Shown: piece after piece, positions 7,665 to 16,095 of the stretch
How the letters are laid out: the number at the start of each line of letters is the position of its first letter
Position numbering within the stretch: position 1 is the stretch's first letter
From: JBBRNH01 sp038230415
GTDB lineage: Bacteria; Bacteroidota; Bacteroidia; Cytophagales; Spirosomataceae
Direction: 5' to 3'
Length of the DNA stretch: 21,796 bases
Assembly: GCA_038230415.1 (NCBI GenBank)
Contig: JBBRNH010000093.1
Span: 1-21,796, forward strand
Notes under the pieces: generated by a model
Told to the model about the DNA's origin: nothing
The model's database searches: none
What the model saw: the letters and a program-made list of their open reading frames with translations, nothing else
Made by a program: the position numbers and the translations under genes

Positions 7665-7723
7665 AGGTGAAGTTAATTCACCTTGAACACTGATTTGTGG
7701 TGTTCGGTGAAGGTTTATTCATT
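7665..7723. promoter_or_regulatory. Two GGTGAA palindromes upstream of the DUF4331 genes
   Basis: Site 1 (7665-7683) is a perfect 7-bp inverted repeat, AGGTGAA-GTTAA-TTCACCT. Site 2 (7706-7723) is GGTGAA, six bases, TTCATT, sharing the left half exactly and four of six bases on the right. The left halves are 40 bp apart, about four helical turns. Site 2 ends 25 bp before the ATG at 7749. This is the spacing of a tandem operator, but no regulator is encoded nearby and the call is tentative. Confidence 0.35.
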
Positions 7724-7748
7724 GTTTTACTAATTCAAAACCAAACTT

Positions 7749-9509
7749 ATGCGTATTTCTCCGTTTACATTACGGGCAACAAGGGGCTGGCTCCTGGGTT
7801 GCGCCCTGATGTTGCTGGCCGCAGGCAGTTATGCCTCCAGCCACCGCGAGGCTCCGCTGATCTCCAACGATCCGCTGGCCGACAATACCGACGTGTATGC
7901 GTTCAAAAGTCCTGACGACCCGAACACCATCACGATTATCGCCAACTATATACCCTTCGAATCACCCGAAGGCGGCCCGAACTACTATAACTTCGGCATG
8001 GGAATCCGGTATGAAGTACACATCAAAAACAAAACCACAACGCCCGGAGACGACATTACCTACCGCTTTACGTTTACCAACACCAACGAAGACCCAACTA
8101 CGTTCTTCAACATTCGGCTCGGTAAGCAAAACCTGAAAACCACCTACATCTGCGAAAAAAGCACGAACGGTGGTGCTACGTTCACGACCATTGTTGCCCA
8201 GGGCATCGTGCCGCCAAACAACATCGGGCCACGCTCGATTGACAACGCAACCGTTGGTCTCGGCAAATCGTACAACTCGCTCATAACGGCATCTATCGCT
8301 ACGGCTTCGACCGGCGAGCAGGTGTTCTGCGGTCCTGCCGATGACCCGTTCTTTGTTGACCTCGCCGGCGCGTTTGACGTGGGTAACTTCCGGCCAATGG
8401 GCAATACCACCAACGCGCCGAAAGATGCCGTTGCCCGGTATAATTGCCACACGATTGCCCTGAAAATTCCGGTGGCAATGCTCCAGAAAGATGGCAAAAC
8501 GATGGCGATGGCCGCCAACATCCTTGATCCCGACTATGTGATTGGGGTGTGGGCTTCGGCAAGCCGCAAGCAGATTAAAACTTTGTTTGATAGCGGTGAC
8601 CAGTCAACCGATGGCCCCTGGATTCAGGTGTCGCGGCTGGGAATGCCCCTGACCAACGAAGCCGTGATTCCAATTGGACTGAAAGACAAGTGGAATGCCG
8701 TTACGCCATACGCGGGTGCCGACCTCCAGTTTGCCAAGTACTTTGTAAATCCTGAACTGGCTCTGTACATGGACGATTCGCAGTTTGGTGCTGCCGTTCC
8801 ATCACTCAACGCCCTGCGGATTCAGAGCAAATCACTCGGTTCGTTTGACTTCCGCAACGGCAAGCCCGGCCTGTTTGGTCTGAAAGGAAACGCTGCTCTG
8901 GATGGCACGGCCTTAGCCGAAGCCGCTTTTGGTTCTGTGCTGCTGCCGGATGCCATGAGTCCACGGGCGGTTGACCTGCTGCCGATTTTCTACACGGGTG
9001 TTCCCAACCTGCGGCCATACCAACTGGCAACGGGCAAGGCGGGTAATCCACTCGCTGCCGGTAAGCCGTTTATCCACAACTTCCTGCCAACGCTGGGCGA
9101 TATGCTCCGCTTGAACATGGCTGTGCCGGCTACGCCCCGTAACGATCCGAATTTCTCGTCATTGGGACTGGTTCAGGCGGCTGTATTGGGTCTGACCAAT
9201 GCGACGTATGCCAACCCAAACCTGCAGTTTATTCCAAACATGGACGGTTTTCCGAACGGTCGGCGGTTAGAGGATGACGTAACTACGATTGAGTTGCAGG
9301 CCGTTGGTGGCGTTGTTTTGGCCGCAATTGGCCTGTGGTACGACGACTTTACGCCCGGCACTACGGCAAGCCCCGTTACGCCGAATTTGGTGAATGTGCT
9401 GAGTTTCAGTGCCGGTGTTACCAAAAACGACACCACCCTGAAAGCCACGTTCCCCTACGTGCAGTCGCCCTGGAGAGGATTTGATTACACGCTGGTAAAA
9501 CGTCAGTAG
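7749..9509 (+). CDS. DUF4331 secreted protein, form without sorting domain
   Basis: 586 residues. A signal peptide (1-29, cleavage likely after SYA) leads directly into the DUF4331 opening SSHREAPLISNDPLADNTDV, the hallmark of the family. The domain fills the whole mature protein. Conserved features include YRFTFTNTNEDPTTFFNIRL, three Cys-containing loops (TYICEKS, VFCGPADDP, RYNCHT), and the late block MDGFPNGRRLEDDVTTIELQ. The biochemical role of DUF4331 is not known to me. It ends shortly after PWRGF with a short TLVKRQ tail and lacks the C-terminal region of its neighbour, so T9SS sorting is not expected and it is probably periplasmic. It lies 28 bp ahead of its paralogue, likely one transcript. 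Confidence 0.9.
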   Translation: MRISPFTLRATRGWLLGCALMLLAAGSYASSHREAPLISNDPLADNTDVYAFKSPDDPNTITIIANYIPFESPEGGPNYYNFGMGIRYEVHIKNKTTTPGDDITYRFTFTNTNEDPTTFFNIRLGKQNLKTTYICEKSTNGGATFTTIVAQGIVPPNNIGPRSIDNATVGLGKSYNSLITASIATASTGEQVFCGPADDPFFVDLAGAFDVGNFRPMGNTTNAPKDAVARYNCHTIALKIPVAMLQKDGKTMAMAANILDPDYVIGVWASASRKQIKTLFDSGDQSTDGPWIQVSRLGMPLTNEAVIPIGLKDKWNAVTPYAGADLQFAKYFVNPELALYMDDSQFGAAVPSLNALRIQSKSLGSFDFRNGKPGLFGLKGNAALDGTALAEAAFGSVLLPDAMSPRAVDLLPIFYTGVPNLRPYQLATGKAGNPLAAGKPFIHNFLPTLGDMLRLNMAVPATPRNDPNFSSLGLVQAAVLGLTNATYANPNLQFIPNMDGFPNGRRLEDDVTTIELQAVGGVVLAAIGLWYDDFTPGTTASPVTPNLVNVLSFSAGVTKNDTTLKATFPYVQSPWRGFDYTLVKRQ

Positions 9510-9537
9510 TCCACTCATCGCTAACGAAAAAGAAATC

Positions 9538-11856
9538 ATGAAAAAAATATTAAGTCTTTTAGTGGCCGTGCTGTTGTACGTGCCATTCAGCCAGGTGTCG
9601 GCATCGTCGCACCGCGAGGCTCCGCTGATCTCCAATGATCCGCTGGCCGACAACACGGACGTGTATGCGTTCAAAAGCCCGACCGATGCCGAGAAAATCG
9701 TGCTGATCGCCAACTACATTCCGTTTGAAGATCCCAACGGCGGGCCGAACTACTACACCTTCGGGCAGGGTGTGCGCTACGAGATTCACGTGAAAAACAA
9801 CGCGGCTACTCCCGGCGATGACATCACGTATCGGTTTACGTTTACGACCACCAACGAAGACCCAACCACGTTCTTCAACATCCGGCTCGGTAAGCAAAAC
9901 CAGAAAAGCACCTACATGTGTGAGCGCAGCATTGACGGTGGCCGCTCGTTTCAGACAATTGTCATGAACGGCATGGTGCCACCGGCCAACATCGGGCCGC
10001 GTTCTATCGAGAACCCAACCGTTGGTTTAGGGGCTGCCTCGTACAATGCATTGGCTACCAAATCAATCATGACGACTTCGACGGGTGAGCGCATCTTCTG
10101 CGGCCCAACCGACGATCCGTTCTTTGTTGACCTCGGCGGTGCCTTTGACGTGGGTGGTTTCCGCAAGCCTACCGGCGGTTTCCAGAAAAATGGTCGCGAT
10201 GGTGTTGCTTACTACAATTGCCACGCCATTGCCATTGAAGTGCCGGTTGCCACCCTGCAAAAGGCGGGCAAAACCGTAGCGATGGCCGCTAACATCCTCG
10301 ATCCTGATTATGTAATCGGGGTGTGGGCTTCGGCAAGCCGCAAGCAGATTACCACGCTTTACAACGGTGGTGACGTAGGAAACGACGGTCCCTGGATTCA
10401 GGTGTCGCGGTTGGGAATGCCCCTGACTAACGAAGCCATTATTCCAATTGGGGTGAAAGACAAGTGGAACGCCGTTACGCCATACGCGGGTGCCGACCTC
10501 CAGTTTGCCAAGTATTTCACGAACCCGGAACTGGCTCTGTACCTCGATGATTCGCAGTTTGGCGGAGCCGTTCCGGGCCTGTCGGCGTTACGGATTCAGA
10601 GCAAATCACTCGGCGCGTTTGACTTCCGCAATGGCAAGCCCGGTCTGTCGGGTCTGCGTAATACAACGGCGGTTGTGGGTACGGCTTTGGCCGAAGACGC
10701 TTTTGGCCCGGTGCTGTTGCCTGATAACAAAAGCCCCCGCGCGGTTGACCTGCTGCCGATTTTCTACACGGGTGTTCCCAACCTGAAGCCATACCAACTG
10801 GCAACGGGCAAGGCGGGCAATCCGTTGGCATCTGGCAAGCCGTTTATCCACAACTTCCTGCCAACACTGGGCGATATGCTCCGCTTGAACATGGCCGTGC
10901 CGGCAACGCCCCGCAACTCACCCGATTTCAGTTCGTTAGGATTGGTTGGCGCGGCTGTATTGGGTCTGACCGATGCGCGGTTTACGAACATCAATATGCA
11001 GATGATCCCGAACATGGACGGTTTTCCGAACGGTAGGCGGTTAGAAGATGACGTAACCACGATTGAGTTGCAGGCCGTTGGTGGTGTAGTACTGGCCGCA
11101 ATTGGCCTGTGGTACGACGACTTTACGCCCGGCACCACGGCAAGCCCTGTTACACCGCAGTTGGTGAACGTGCTGAGTTTCAACGCTGGTGTTACCAAAA
11201 ATGACACGACGCTGAAAGCAGCTTTCCCGTTTGTACAAGACCCCTGGAGAGGTTTCATCGGTGGGCAGTATGCCGGTCCGAAATCATTTGTACCCGCACC
11301 ACCGGCTCCGTTGTCGGCAACGGTGTTGAGTTACAACTGCTCAACGGGTGATATCCGGTTTGGCCGCGTCGGTGGCGACCCGGCCCGTCCGGTCGAGTTC
11401 CGGGCAGCGGGTACGGTCAATGGCGATTTCTGGGGTATGACGGGCGATATGCGTCAGCTTGAGGCTGGTGTTCGCGCTGACCCAAACACCAAGAACATTG
11501 TGGTTCAGGTTCGGTACATCGGTGATCCGGCTTCAGAAGCGCGGTACACATTCCCCTTCCGGGTGTTCTGCGGAGGTGCGCGGGTGGGTGCCGAATCGCA
11601 GGAGTCGCTGTCGGTACGCCTAATCGGCAACCCGGTTGTTGGCGACGAAGCAACGGTTGAAGTAGCCGGTGCAGATGGTCAGCAACTACGGCTGCGGGTT
11701 ATAAACGGTCAGGGTCGTATCCTCAATCAGCAGATGGTTAGCGAAGCCAACGGCATTGAGCGTCAGACGCTGAAGTTAGGTCAGCAGGCCGGGGTGTATT
11801 TCATCCAGGCTACGATTCCCGGCAAAACGCAGACCATCCGCGTAATACGGCAGTAG
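9538..11856 (+). CDS. DUF4331 protein with T9SS C-terminal sorting domain
   Basis: 772 residues. Signal peptide 1-22 (cleavage after VSA), then a DUF4331 domain (about 23-575) very close to the upstream gene product. A linker region (about 580-690) follows, with a Pro/Ala-rich hinge PAPPAPLSATVLSY. The last 80 or so residues look like a type A T9SS sorting domain: LIGNPVVGDEATVEV, then LRLRVINGQGRILNQQ, GVYFIQATI, and a basic VIRQ end. This predicts export by Sec, then outer-membrane secretion or surface anchoring by T9SS. The gene is followed by the palindromic repeat at 11871-11945 and a TPR lipoprotein gene. The molecular function of DUF4331 is unknown. Confidence 0.92.
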   Translation: MKKILSLLVAVLLYVPFSQVSASSHREAPLISNDPLADNTDVYAFKSPTDAEKIVLIANYIPFEDPNGGPNYYTFGQGVRYEIHVKNNAATPGDDITYRFTFTTTNEDPTTFFNIRLGKQNQKSTYMCERSIDGGRSFQTIVMNGMVPPANIGPRSIENPTVGLGAASYNALATKSIMTTSTGERIFCGPTDDPFFVDLGGAFDVGGFRKPTGGFQKNGRDGVAYYNCHAIAIEVPVATLQKAGKTVAMAANILDPDYVIGVWASASRKQITTLYNGGDVGNDGPWIQVSRLGMPLTNEAIIPIGVKDKWNAVTPYAGADLQFAKYFTNPELALYLDDSQFGGAVPGLSALRIQSKSLGAFDFRNGKPGLSGLRNTTAVVGTALAEDAFGPVLLPDNKSPRAVDLLPIFYTGVPNLKPYQLATGKAGNPLASGKPFIHNFLPTLGDMLRLNMAVPATPRNSPDFSSLGLVGAAVLGLTDARFTNINMQMIPNMDGFPNGRRLEDDVTTIELQAVGGVVLAAIGLWYDDFTPGTTASPVTPQLVNVLSFNAGVTKNDTTLKAAFPFVQDPWRGFIGGQYAGPKSFVPAPPAPLSATVLSYNCSTGDIRFGRVGGDPARPVEFRAAGTVNGDFWGMTGDMRQLEAGVRADPNTKNIVVQVRYIGDPASEARYTFPFRVFCGGARVGAESQESLSVRLIGNPVVGDEATVEVAGADGQQLRLRVINGQGRILNQQMVSEANGIERQTLKLGQQAGVYFIQATIPGKTQTIRVIRQ

Positions 11857-11870
11857 AGTTGGGTACTGTT

Positions 11871-11945
11871 TCACGCGGAGACGCGGAGACGCAAAGAAAC
11901 TTAAGAAGTAGTTAAAAAACTTTGCGACTTTGCGTCTCCGCGTGA
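11871..11945. repeat. Imperfect inverted repeat related to the hemF-rho repeat
   Basis: Left arm 11871-11896 and right arm 11920-11945 are reverse complements at 23 of 26 positions, around a 23-nt AT-rich loop. The left arm contains the unit CGGAGACG twice in direct repeat. The core GGAGACGCAAAG is shared with 307-377. It sits in a 114-bp gap between the DUF4331 and TPR genes. Such CGGAGACGCAAAG palindromes resemble dispersed intergenic repeats of unknown function seen across bacterial genomes. Confidence 0.85.
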
Positions 11946-11970
11946 GACCTTTATTTTCTAATTAACCAAT

Positions 11971-13284
11971 ATGACTTCTCCATTCATTAATAAATCAATG
12001 TTCCGCTTCTTTCTGGCGGGTATTTTTTGCCTGAGCATCGTGTTTGTTTCGGGTTGTAAAAGCACAACCAAAACCACGCAGGAAACCACCTCGACCAACG
12101 AGCTGCCATCGTTGTTTCAACGCACCGGCGAACTCGCCAATGCCGTTGAGTGGCCCAAAACGCAGGAGAAAGTGGCCGAACTGAAAGCGAAAATCATTAG
12201 GGAACCCAACGAAGTGAAGCCCCGGCTGCAACTCGCCACGATTTACTTGTCGGAAGCCCGTATCACCGGCGAACACCCGTACTACTACCCGGCGATCCTG
12301 AAGGTATTGGCCGGTGTGCTGGCGATTGACCCGAAGAATTTCGAGGCTAATGTGTTTACGGCCTCCGTCAAGATGTCGCAACACCAGTTTGCCGAAGCCA
12401 AAGAAGTAGCCACTAAAGCCATGCAGATCAATCCCAACAACGCCTACGTGTATGGTGTGCTGGTTGATGCCAACGTCGAACTCGGTAACTACGAAGAAGC
12501 CGTGAAAATGTCAGACAAGATGCAGGCACTGAAACCGTCGCTCGAATCGTATTCGCGGGCTTCGTACCTGCGGGAGATATACGGTGATTATCCGGGGTCT
12601 ATCCAGGCTATGCAACTGGCAGTGCAGGCGGGTTTGCCCGGCTCAGAACCACAGTGCTGGAGCAAAAATACGCTCGGCCACCTGTACGAGACGACCGGAA
12701 AGCTGAAAGAAGCCGAGAATCAGTACGACGGTATTTTGGTGCTGCGGCCCAGCTATGCGTTTGCGTTGCGCGGCAAAGCCCAGATTTTCAAAGCCCGGAA
12801 AGAATATGATAAGGCCCTTGCCGTACTCGAAAAAGCCGCTAAGGTGATGCCCGAATTTTCGTTCCACGAAGAAATGGCCCAGATTTATGCCCTCCAGGGT
12901 GATAAAGACAAAGCCACGAAAAAGTATGCCGAAGTAGTGAAAATGCTGGATCAGGATGCTCAGTCGGGCCACGCCGTTGACCTGGAACTGTGCAAACTAT
13001 ACACCCAAACCGGCCAGTTAGACTCGGCAATGGTGTATGGGCAGATCGAACTTGCCAAGCGACCCAATAACATTGACGTAAACAATGCCGTGGCGTGGGT
13101 GTATTACGGCCAGAAAAACCTTGCCAAAGCCAAACAACACGTTGACGTAGCGATGCGGACGGGCAGCAAAGACCCCGAACTCCTGCAACGTGCCAGTGCT
13201 ATTGCCATGGCAACCGGCAACGCCAAAGAAGGTGCAAAGTTGCTGGCCCAGGCCAAACGCATCAACCCGGAGTTTGTATTGTAG
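11971..13284 (+). CDS. TPR-repeat lipoprotein
   Basis: 437 residues. A lipoprotein signal ends in VSGC, with the acylated Cys at residue 29 (or at 20 if translation starts at the ATG at 11998). The longer start is kept because it adds a second basic residue before the hydrophobic stretch. After a Thr/Ser/Lys linker, the rest is made of about eight to nine tetratricopeptide repeats from near residue 75 to the end, with recurring patterns such as FAEAKEVATKAMQINPNNAY and YDKALAVLEKAAKVMPEF. It is a membrane-attached scaffold for protein-protein contact. Its neighbours are the two secreted DUF4331 proteins upstream and the putative metal locus downstream. It may serve either, but no partner can be named. 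Confidence 0.88.
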   Translation: MTSPFINKSMFRFFLAGIFCLSIVFVSGCKSTTKTTQETTSTNELPSLFQRTGELANAVEWPKTQEKVAELKAKIIREPNEVKPRLQLATIYLSEARITGEHPYYYPAILKVLAGVLAIDPKNFEANVFTASVKMSQHQFAEAKEVATKAMQINPNNAYVYGVLVDANVELGNYEEAVKMSDKMQALKPSLESYSRASYLREIYGDYPGSIQAMQLAVQAGLPGSEPQCWSKNTLGHLYETTGKLKEAENQYDGILVLRPSYAFALRGKAQIFKARKEYDKALAVLEKAAKVMPEFSFHEEMAQIYALQGDKDKATKKYAEVVKMLDQDAQSGHAVDLELCKLYTQTGQLDSAMVYGQIELAKRPNNIDVNNAVAWVYYGQKNLAKAKQHVDVAMRTGSKDPELLQRASAIAMATGNAKEGAKLLAQAKRINPEFVL

Positions 13285-13424
13285 TGCGTACCCCACCGCC
13301 CCCAGGCTGTGGGAACTGTGAATAAACTAAAACCTTGACCCCACCGCCCCTAAGCTGTGGGAGTTGCGAATACGTTAAAACCTTGACCCCACAGCCGGGA
13401 GGCTATGGGAAACATCAAAACCAA
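13285..13424. repeat. Three tandem hairpin units with 48-bp period
   Basis: Units start at 13285, 13333 and 13381; the third is cut short by the next gene. Each contains a hairpin: 13291-13313, 13339-13361 and 13387-13409. The consensus stem is CCCACAGCC / GGCTGTGGG with a 4-nt loop. Copies 1 and 2 have an intact or near-intact right arm with a changed base in the left; copy 3 has the intact left arm and a changed right. The tail TAAAACCTTGACC also repeats between units. They fill the whole gap between the TPR gene and the HHH protein gene, and the last hairpin ends 14 bp before its ATG. Confidence 0.85.
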
Positions 13425-13822
13425 TGACGTTCCGTTCGTTCATATCGCTGCTGCTGCTTGCCAACTACCTGCTGGTGGTGGGCCTGGGCTGCGTAGGCCG
13501 AACCGACGGACAAGCGATGGTGCTGATTCAGACCGACGAATACAGCACGGATTATCAGGAGAAGGGATACCTCAGGATGGATAGCTTGGAGACATTCTTA
13601 ACCGAATCGCTCGCCAGCCGCTACGCCGATGCCCCCGAAACGGAAAAGCATCACCATATTTTATGTTCGATTAGCGCGATTGATGCCCACTGCCTGACAG
13701 CCACAATCTGGCCCACATTGGCAGCCCCTATTGCCGAGATAGTTTCCCCGCTAACTCATTATCAGTCAACGGTTTCTATTGGCACCTGCCGAGCCGTGTA
13801 TTCTCCCCCCTGGAAAGCCTAA
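13424..13822 (+). CDS. Small exported His/Cys protein of unknown function
   Basis: 132 residues, no family recognised. A hydrophobic N-terminus (about 5-23) looks like a signal peptide; Cys23 is present but the preceding residues do not make a good lipobox. Possible metal ligands are HHH at 76-78, Cys81, His89 and Cys90, within KHHHILCSISAIDAHC. A Pro-containing C-terminal tail (YSPPWKA) follows Cys122. It is the first gene of the co-oriented set that leads to two TonB receptors. Small exported proteins placed just before a TonB receptor are common in Bacteroidota metal loci, so an accessory role in metal binding is inferred. The three hairpins immediately upstream could affect its expression. 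Confidence 0.65.
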   Translation: MTFRSFISLLLLANYLLVVGLGCVGRTDGQAMVLIQTDEYSTDYQEKGYLRMDSLETFLTESLASRYADAPETEKHHHILCSISAIDAHCLTATIWPTLAAPIAEIVSPLTHYQSTVSIGTCRAVYSPPWKA

Positions 13823-13953
13823 GATAAGTTTGGCCCGTTGACCTTCCGTTTGTGCGGTTGGGCGGGGGCTGTTCTCATATAGCCTATCTTATTGGTTTCA
13901 CCCGACGCTACTCCGGTACACTATGCCGTTGCATTGCGTCTATCCAGTTATTC

Positions 13954-16077
13954 ATGTACTCTTTATATACCTTCCGTGCTGCGGCCAAAACCGCACCGGA
14001 TTCACTGCCGCGTGGCTTGCGGGGATTGCTGGCTGTGCCGCTGACCCTACTCCTGGCCCCTGCGATGGCACAAAAAGCCACGCCCGTTTCGTCGTTCGAC
14101 TCCATCCGGCGGCTAAACCAGGTCGAAGTAATTGGGCAGGCTGCCGTTGCTCAATCGGCCCTGACCGACAAAACGATGCTGTCGGCGGAACTGTCGGCCA
14201 ATCCGGCTTCGGTTTCGCTGATGGGCCGCGACTATATTTCCAAGCAGGCCATTGCGTCTTACGGCGACCTGCTGCGGCCTTTGGTGGGTGTGAACGTGAG
14301 CAATTTTCAGCAGGGTGGCGTTGGCTACGGTATTCAGATGCGGGGTTACACCGTGACCGAACACGCCCGCGACATTGTGTTTACCATTGATGGCGTAGTT
14401 CAGAATCAGGGGTCGTCTATTCAGACCAACGGCTACGTGGACCTGAATCCGCTCATTCCCGAAACCATCCAACGGTTGGAGGTTGTTCGCGGCCCGTTCA
14501 GTCCGTTCTACGGCGACCACACGCTTGGCGGGGTGATTTCGTTTGAGACGGCCAACAAACTTCCCTCGTCTATTTCAGTGTCGGGTGGGTCGTTTGGCTT
14601 AGTGCGGGCTTTGGCTACCGTCGGCTTCGGCAAAAACGACCGGACGGGTTATGTCTCGCTCGAAGGCGCACGGACGGATGCTTACCGGGCTAACAATCAG
14701 GAAAAACACCTGAACGGCCTCGTGAAATATGCTTTTCCGTTGTGGGGTGGTACGGCTTCGATTCGGGCGCAGGTATATGGGTCTGATTTCGGGTCGGCGG
14801 GCTACCTGAACCGGGCCGATGTAGATGCCGGGAAGGTGAGTCGAACCTCATTTATTGGTGCCAGCGACGGCGGCACAACGAACCAGCAAAACCTGGTTTT
14901 TAACTACCGGGGAGCCAATGCCAGCAATTTTGGCAGTGCCACCGCCTACATTCAACACCACGATTTTGTCCGTATCCGAACGGGTGTCGTGGGTGGGGCG
15001 CAACGCCGGGAGGACGACAACCGGGTTTGGTTCGGGGCCGACCTGCGCCGTACCCGCATCACCACCGTCGGTAATCTGCCCATACTGTATGCGGTAGGGG
15101 TCAGTTTTCGGGGAGATCGCATCGAAAACTCCCGTTTCGTGACCAAAGAGCGGCAGATTGTGAGTCAGAATCAGGACCGGAACGTGAATACGTACACCCC
15201 GTCGGCCTACGTACAACTGCAACTACGCCCAACGGAACGACTGAAAATCACCCTCAGTGGCCGCTACGATCAGTTGTTTTATGAACTCCGTACCGGCCCA
15301 ACCGATACTGAGGTTGCCAACCTGACGGCCAAACCCAGTACGGGTGTGTTCAGCCCCAAAGCCGGGATTGCCTACCTGGTAAGCCGGGGGGTGAACCTGT
15401 TTTTTAATGCGGCACGGGGATTTAAAGCACCGAGTGGTTACGAAGAAAACCTGTTTGACCCGAAGCTAAAAGTTTCTAAATTAACCAGTTACGAAGTTGG
15501 TCTTGGGGGTGATAACGCAACGGGACGGCTGCACGGGCTGATAGCAGCTTATCTGTCTGACCAGACGGGCGAGATTCAGACCGATCCGCAGGGCGTTTTG
15601 ACCAACTTTGGCGATACGCGCCGGAGTGGTATCGAGGTGGAAGGCCGGGCTATCCTGACTGACCAACTCACGGTGTTCGGGAATTACACGCGGGTGGTTG
15701 CCAAAATCCGCAACGGTGGTCCCGATGAAATTTATGTCACCAGTACACCCGACTACTTAGCACTGCTGGGCTTGGACTACAACATCAGTGGCGGCACAGC
15801 GGCTAATAACCGATTCCTGATTTCGGTGTATGACCAGCTCGTAGGTAACAAAAACCTCAATTCGAGCGGCACTATTCGGAGCGATGCTTTTCACCGGGTG
15901 TCAGGCAAGTTGAGCTATGGCCGCCGGAGCTGGGCTAATTTCAGCGTTTTTGCTCAGGGCAGTTTTTACCTCGGCGATGGTGCGTTGAACGAAATGAATT
16001 TTCTGTCGGGCGGGCGAATTCTGACTTCCCCCCAGGCCAACGCTACCGTCAGTGCGGGGGTTAAAGTGCCGTTCTGA
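13954..16077 (+). CDS. TonB-dependent outer-membrane receptor 1
   Basis: 707 residues from the ATG at 13954. An upstream GTG at 13852 would add a 34-residue extension without signal character ahead of the signal peptide. Signal peptide about 1-39 (cleavage AMA-QK). The N-terminal plug (about 55-185) shows the usual order: QVEVIG near the TonB box, LLRPLVGVNV, QMRGYTVTEHARDIVFTIDG, IQRLEVVRGPFSPFYGDHTL and GGVISFET. The 22-strand barrel follows and ends in a terminal aromatic residue (GVKVPF). There is no carboxypeptidase-like N-terminal domain, unlike receptor 2. It imports a metal complex or other ligand using TonB-ExbBD energy; the substrate is not evident. It precedes a DUF4198 gene by 51 bp. 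Confidence 0.92.
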   Translation: MYSLYTFRAAAKTAPDSLPRGLRGLLAVPLTLLLAPAMAQKATPVSSFDSIRRLNQVEVIGQAAVAQSALTDKTMLSAELSANPASVSLMGRDYISKQAIASYGDLLRPLVGVNVSNFQQGGVGYGIQMRGYTVTEHARDIVFTIDGVVQNQGSSIQTNGYVDLNPLIPETIQRLEVVRGPFSPFYGDHTLGGVISFETANKLPSSISVSGGSFGLVRALATVGFGKNDRTGYVSLEGARTDAYRANNQEKHLNGLVKYAFPLWGGTASIRAQVYGSDFGSAGYLNRADVDAGKVSRTSFIGASDGGTTNQQNLVFNYRGANASNFGSATAYIQHHDFVRIRTGVVGGAQRREDDNRVWFGADLRRTRITTVGNLPILYAVGVSFRGDRIENSRFVTKERQIVSQNQDRNVNTYTPSAYVQLQLRPTERLKITLSGRYDQLFYELRTGPTDTEVANLTAKPSTGVFSPKAGIAYLVSRGVNLFFNAARGFKAPSGYEENLFDPKLKVSKLTSYEVGLGGDNATGRLHGLIAAYLSDQTGEIQTDPQGVLTNFGDTRRSGIEVEGRAILTDQLTVFGNYTRVVAKIRNGGPDEIYVTSTPDYLALLGLDYNISGGTAANNRFLISVYDQLVGNKNLNSSGTIRSDAFHRVSGKLSYGRRSWANFSVFAQGSFYLGDGALNEMNFLSGGRILTSPQANATVSAGVKVPF

Positions 16078-16095
16078 TATTCTGGCTCAACTCTC

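Larger units (their letters stand above)
7421..7748. other. Intergenic region before the DUF4331 genes
   Basis: 328 bp without a convincing gene. It holds the operon terminator (7464-7489), an AT-rich stretch, and two palindrome-like sites sharing GGTGAA (7665-7683 and 7706-7723) just ahead of the first DUF4331 gene. No clear TAnnTTTG element was found; the best attempt, TTG at 7695 with TATTCATTG at 7716-7724, has irregular spacing. Confidence 0.6.

Noticed and set aside
8144..8562. Minus-strand frames within the DUF4331 genes
   Set aside because: Equivalent shadows occur in both paralogues opposite the conserved domain, as expected from shared codon use.
13285..13424. Possible small CRISPR array with 48-bp period
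   Set aside because: The conserved part covers stem and flank with no unique spacers, there are only three copies, and no cas genes are near.
13825..13832. TAAGTTTG as a -7 element for TonB receptor 1
   Set aside because: Fits the consensus, but no TTG stands about 20 bp upstream, so the promoter is not supported.
13852..13953. GTG-started extension of TonB receptor 1
   Set aside because: Adds 34 residues without signal character before a good signal peptide that starts at the ATG at 13954.
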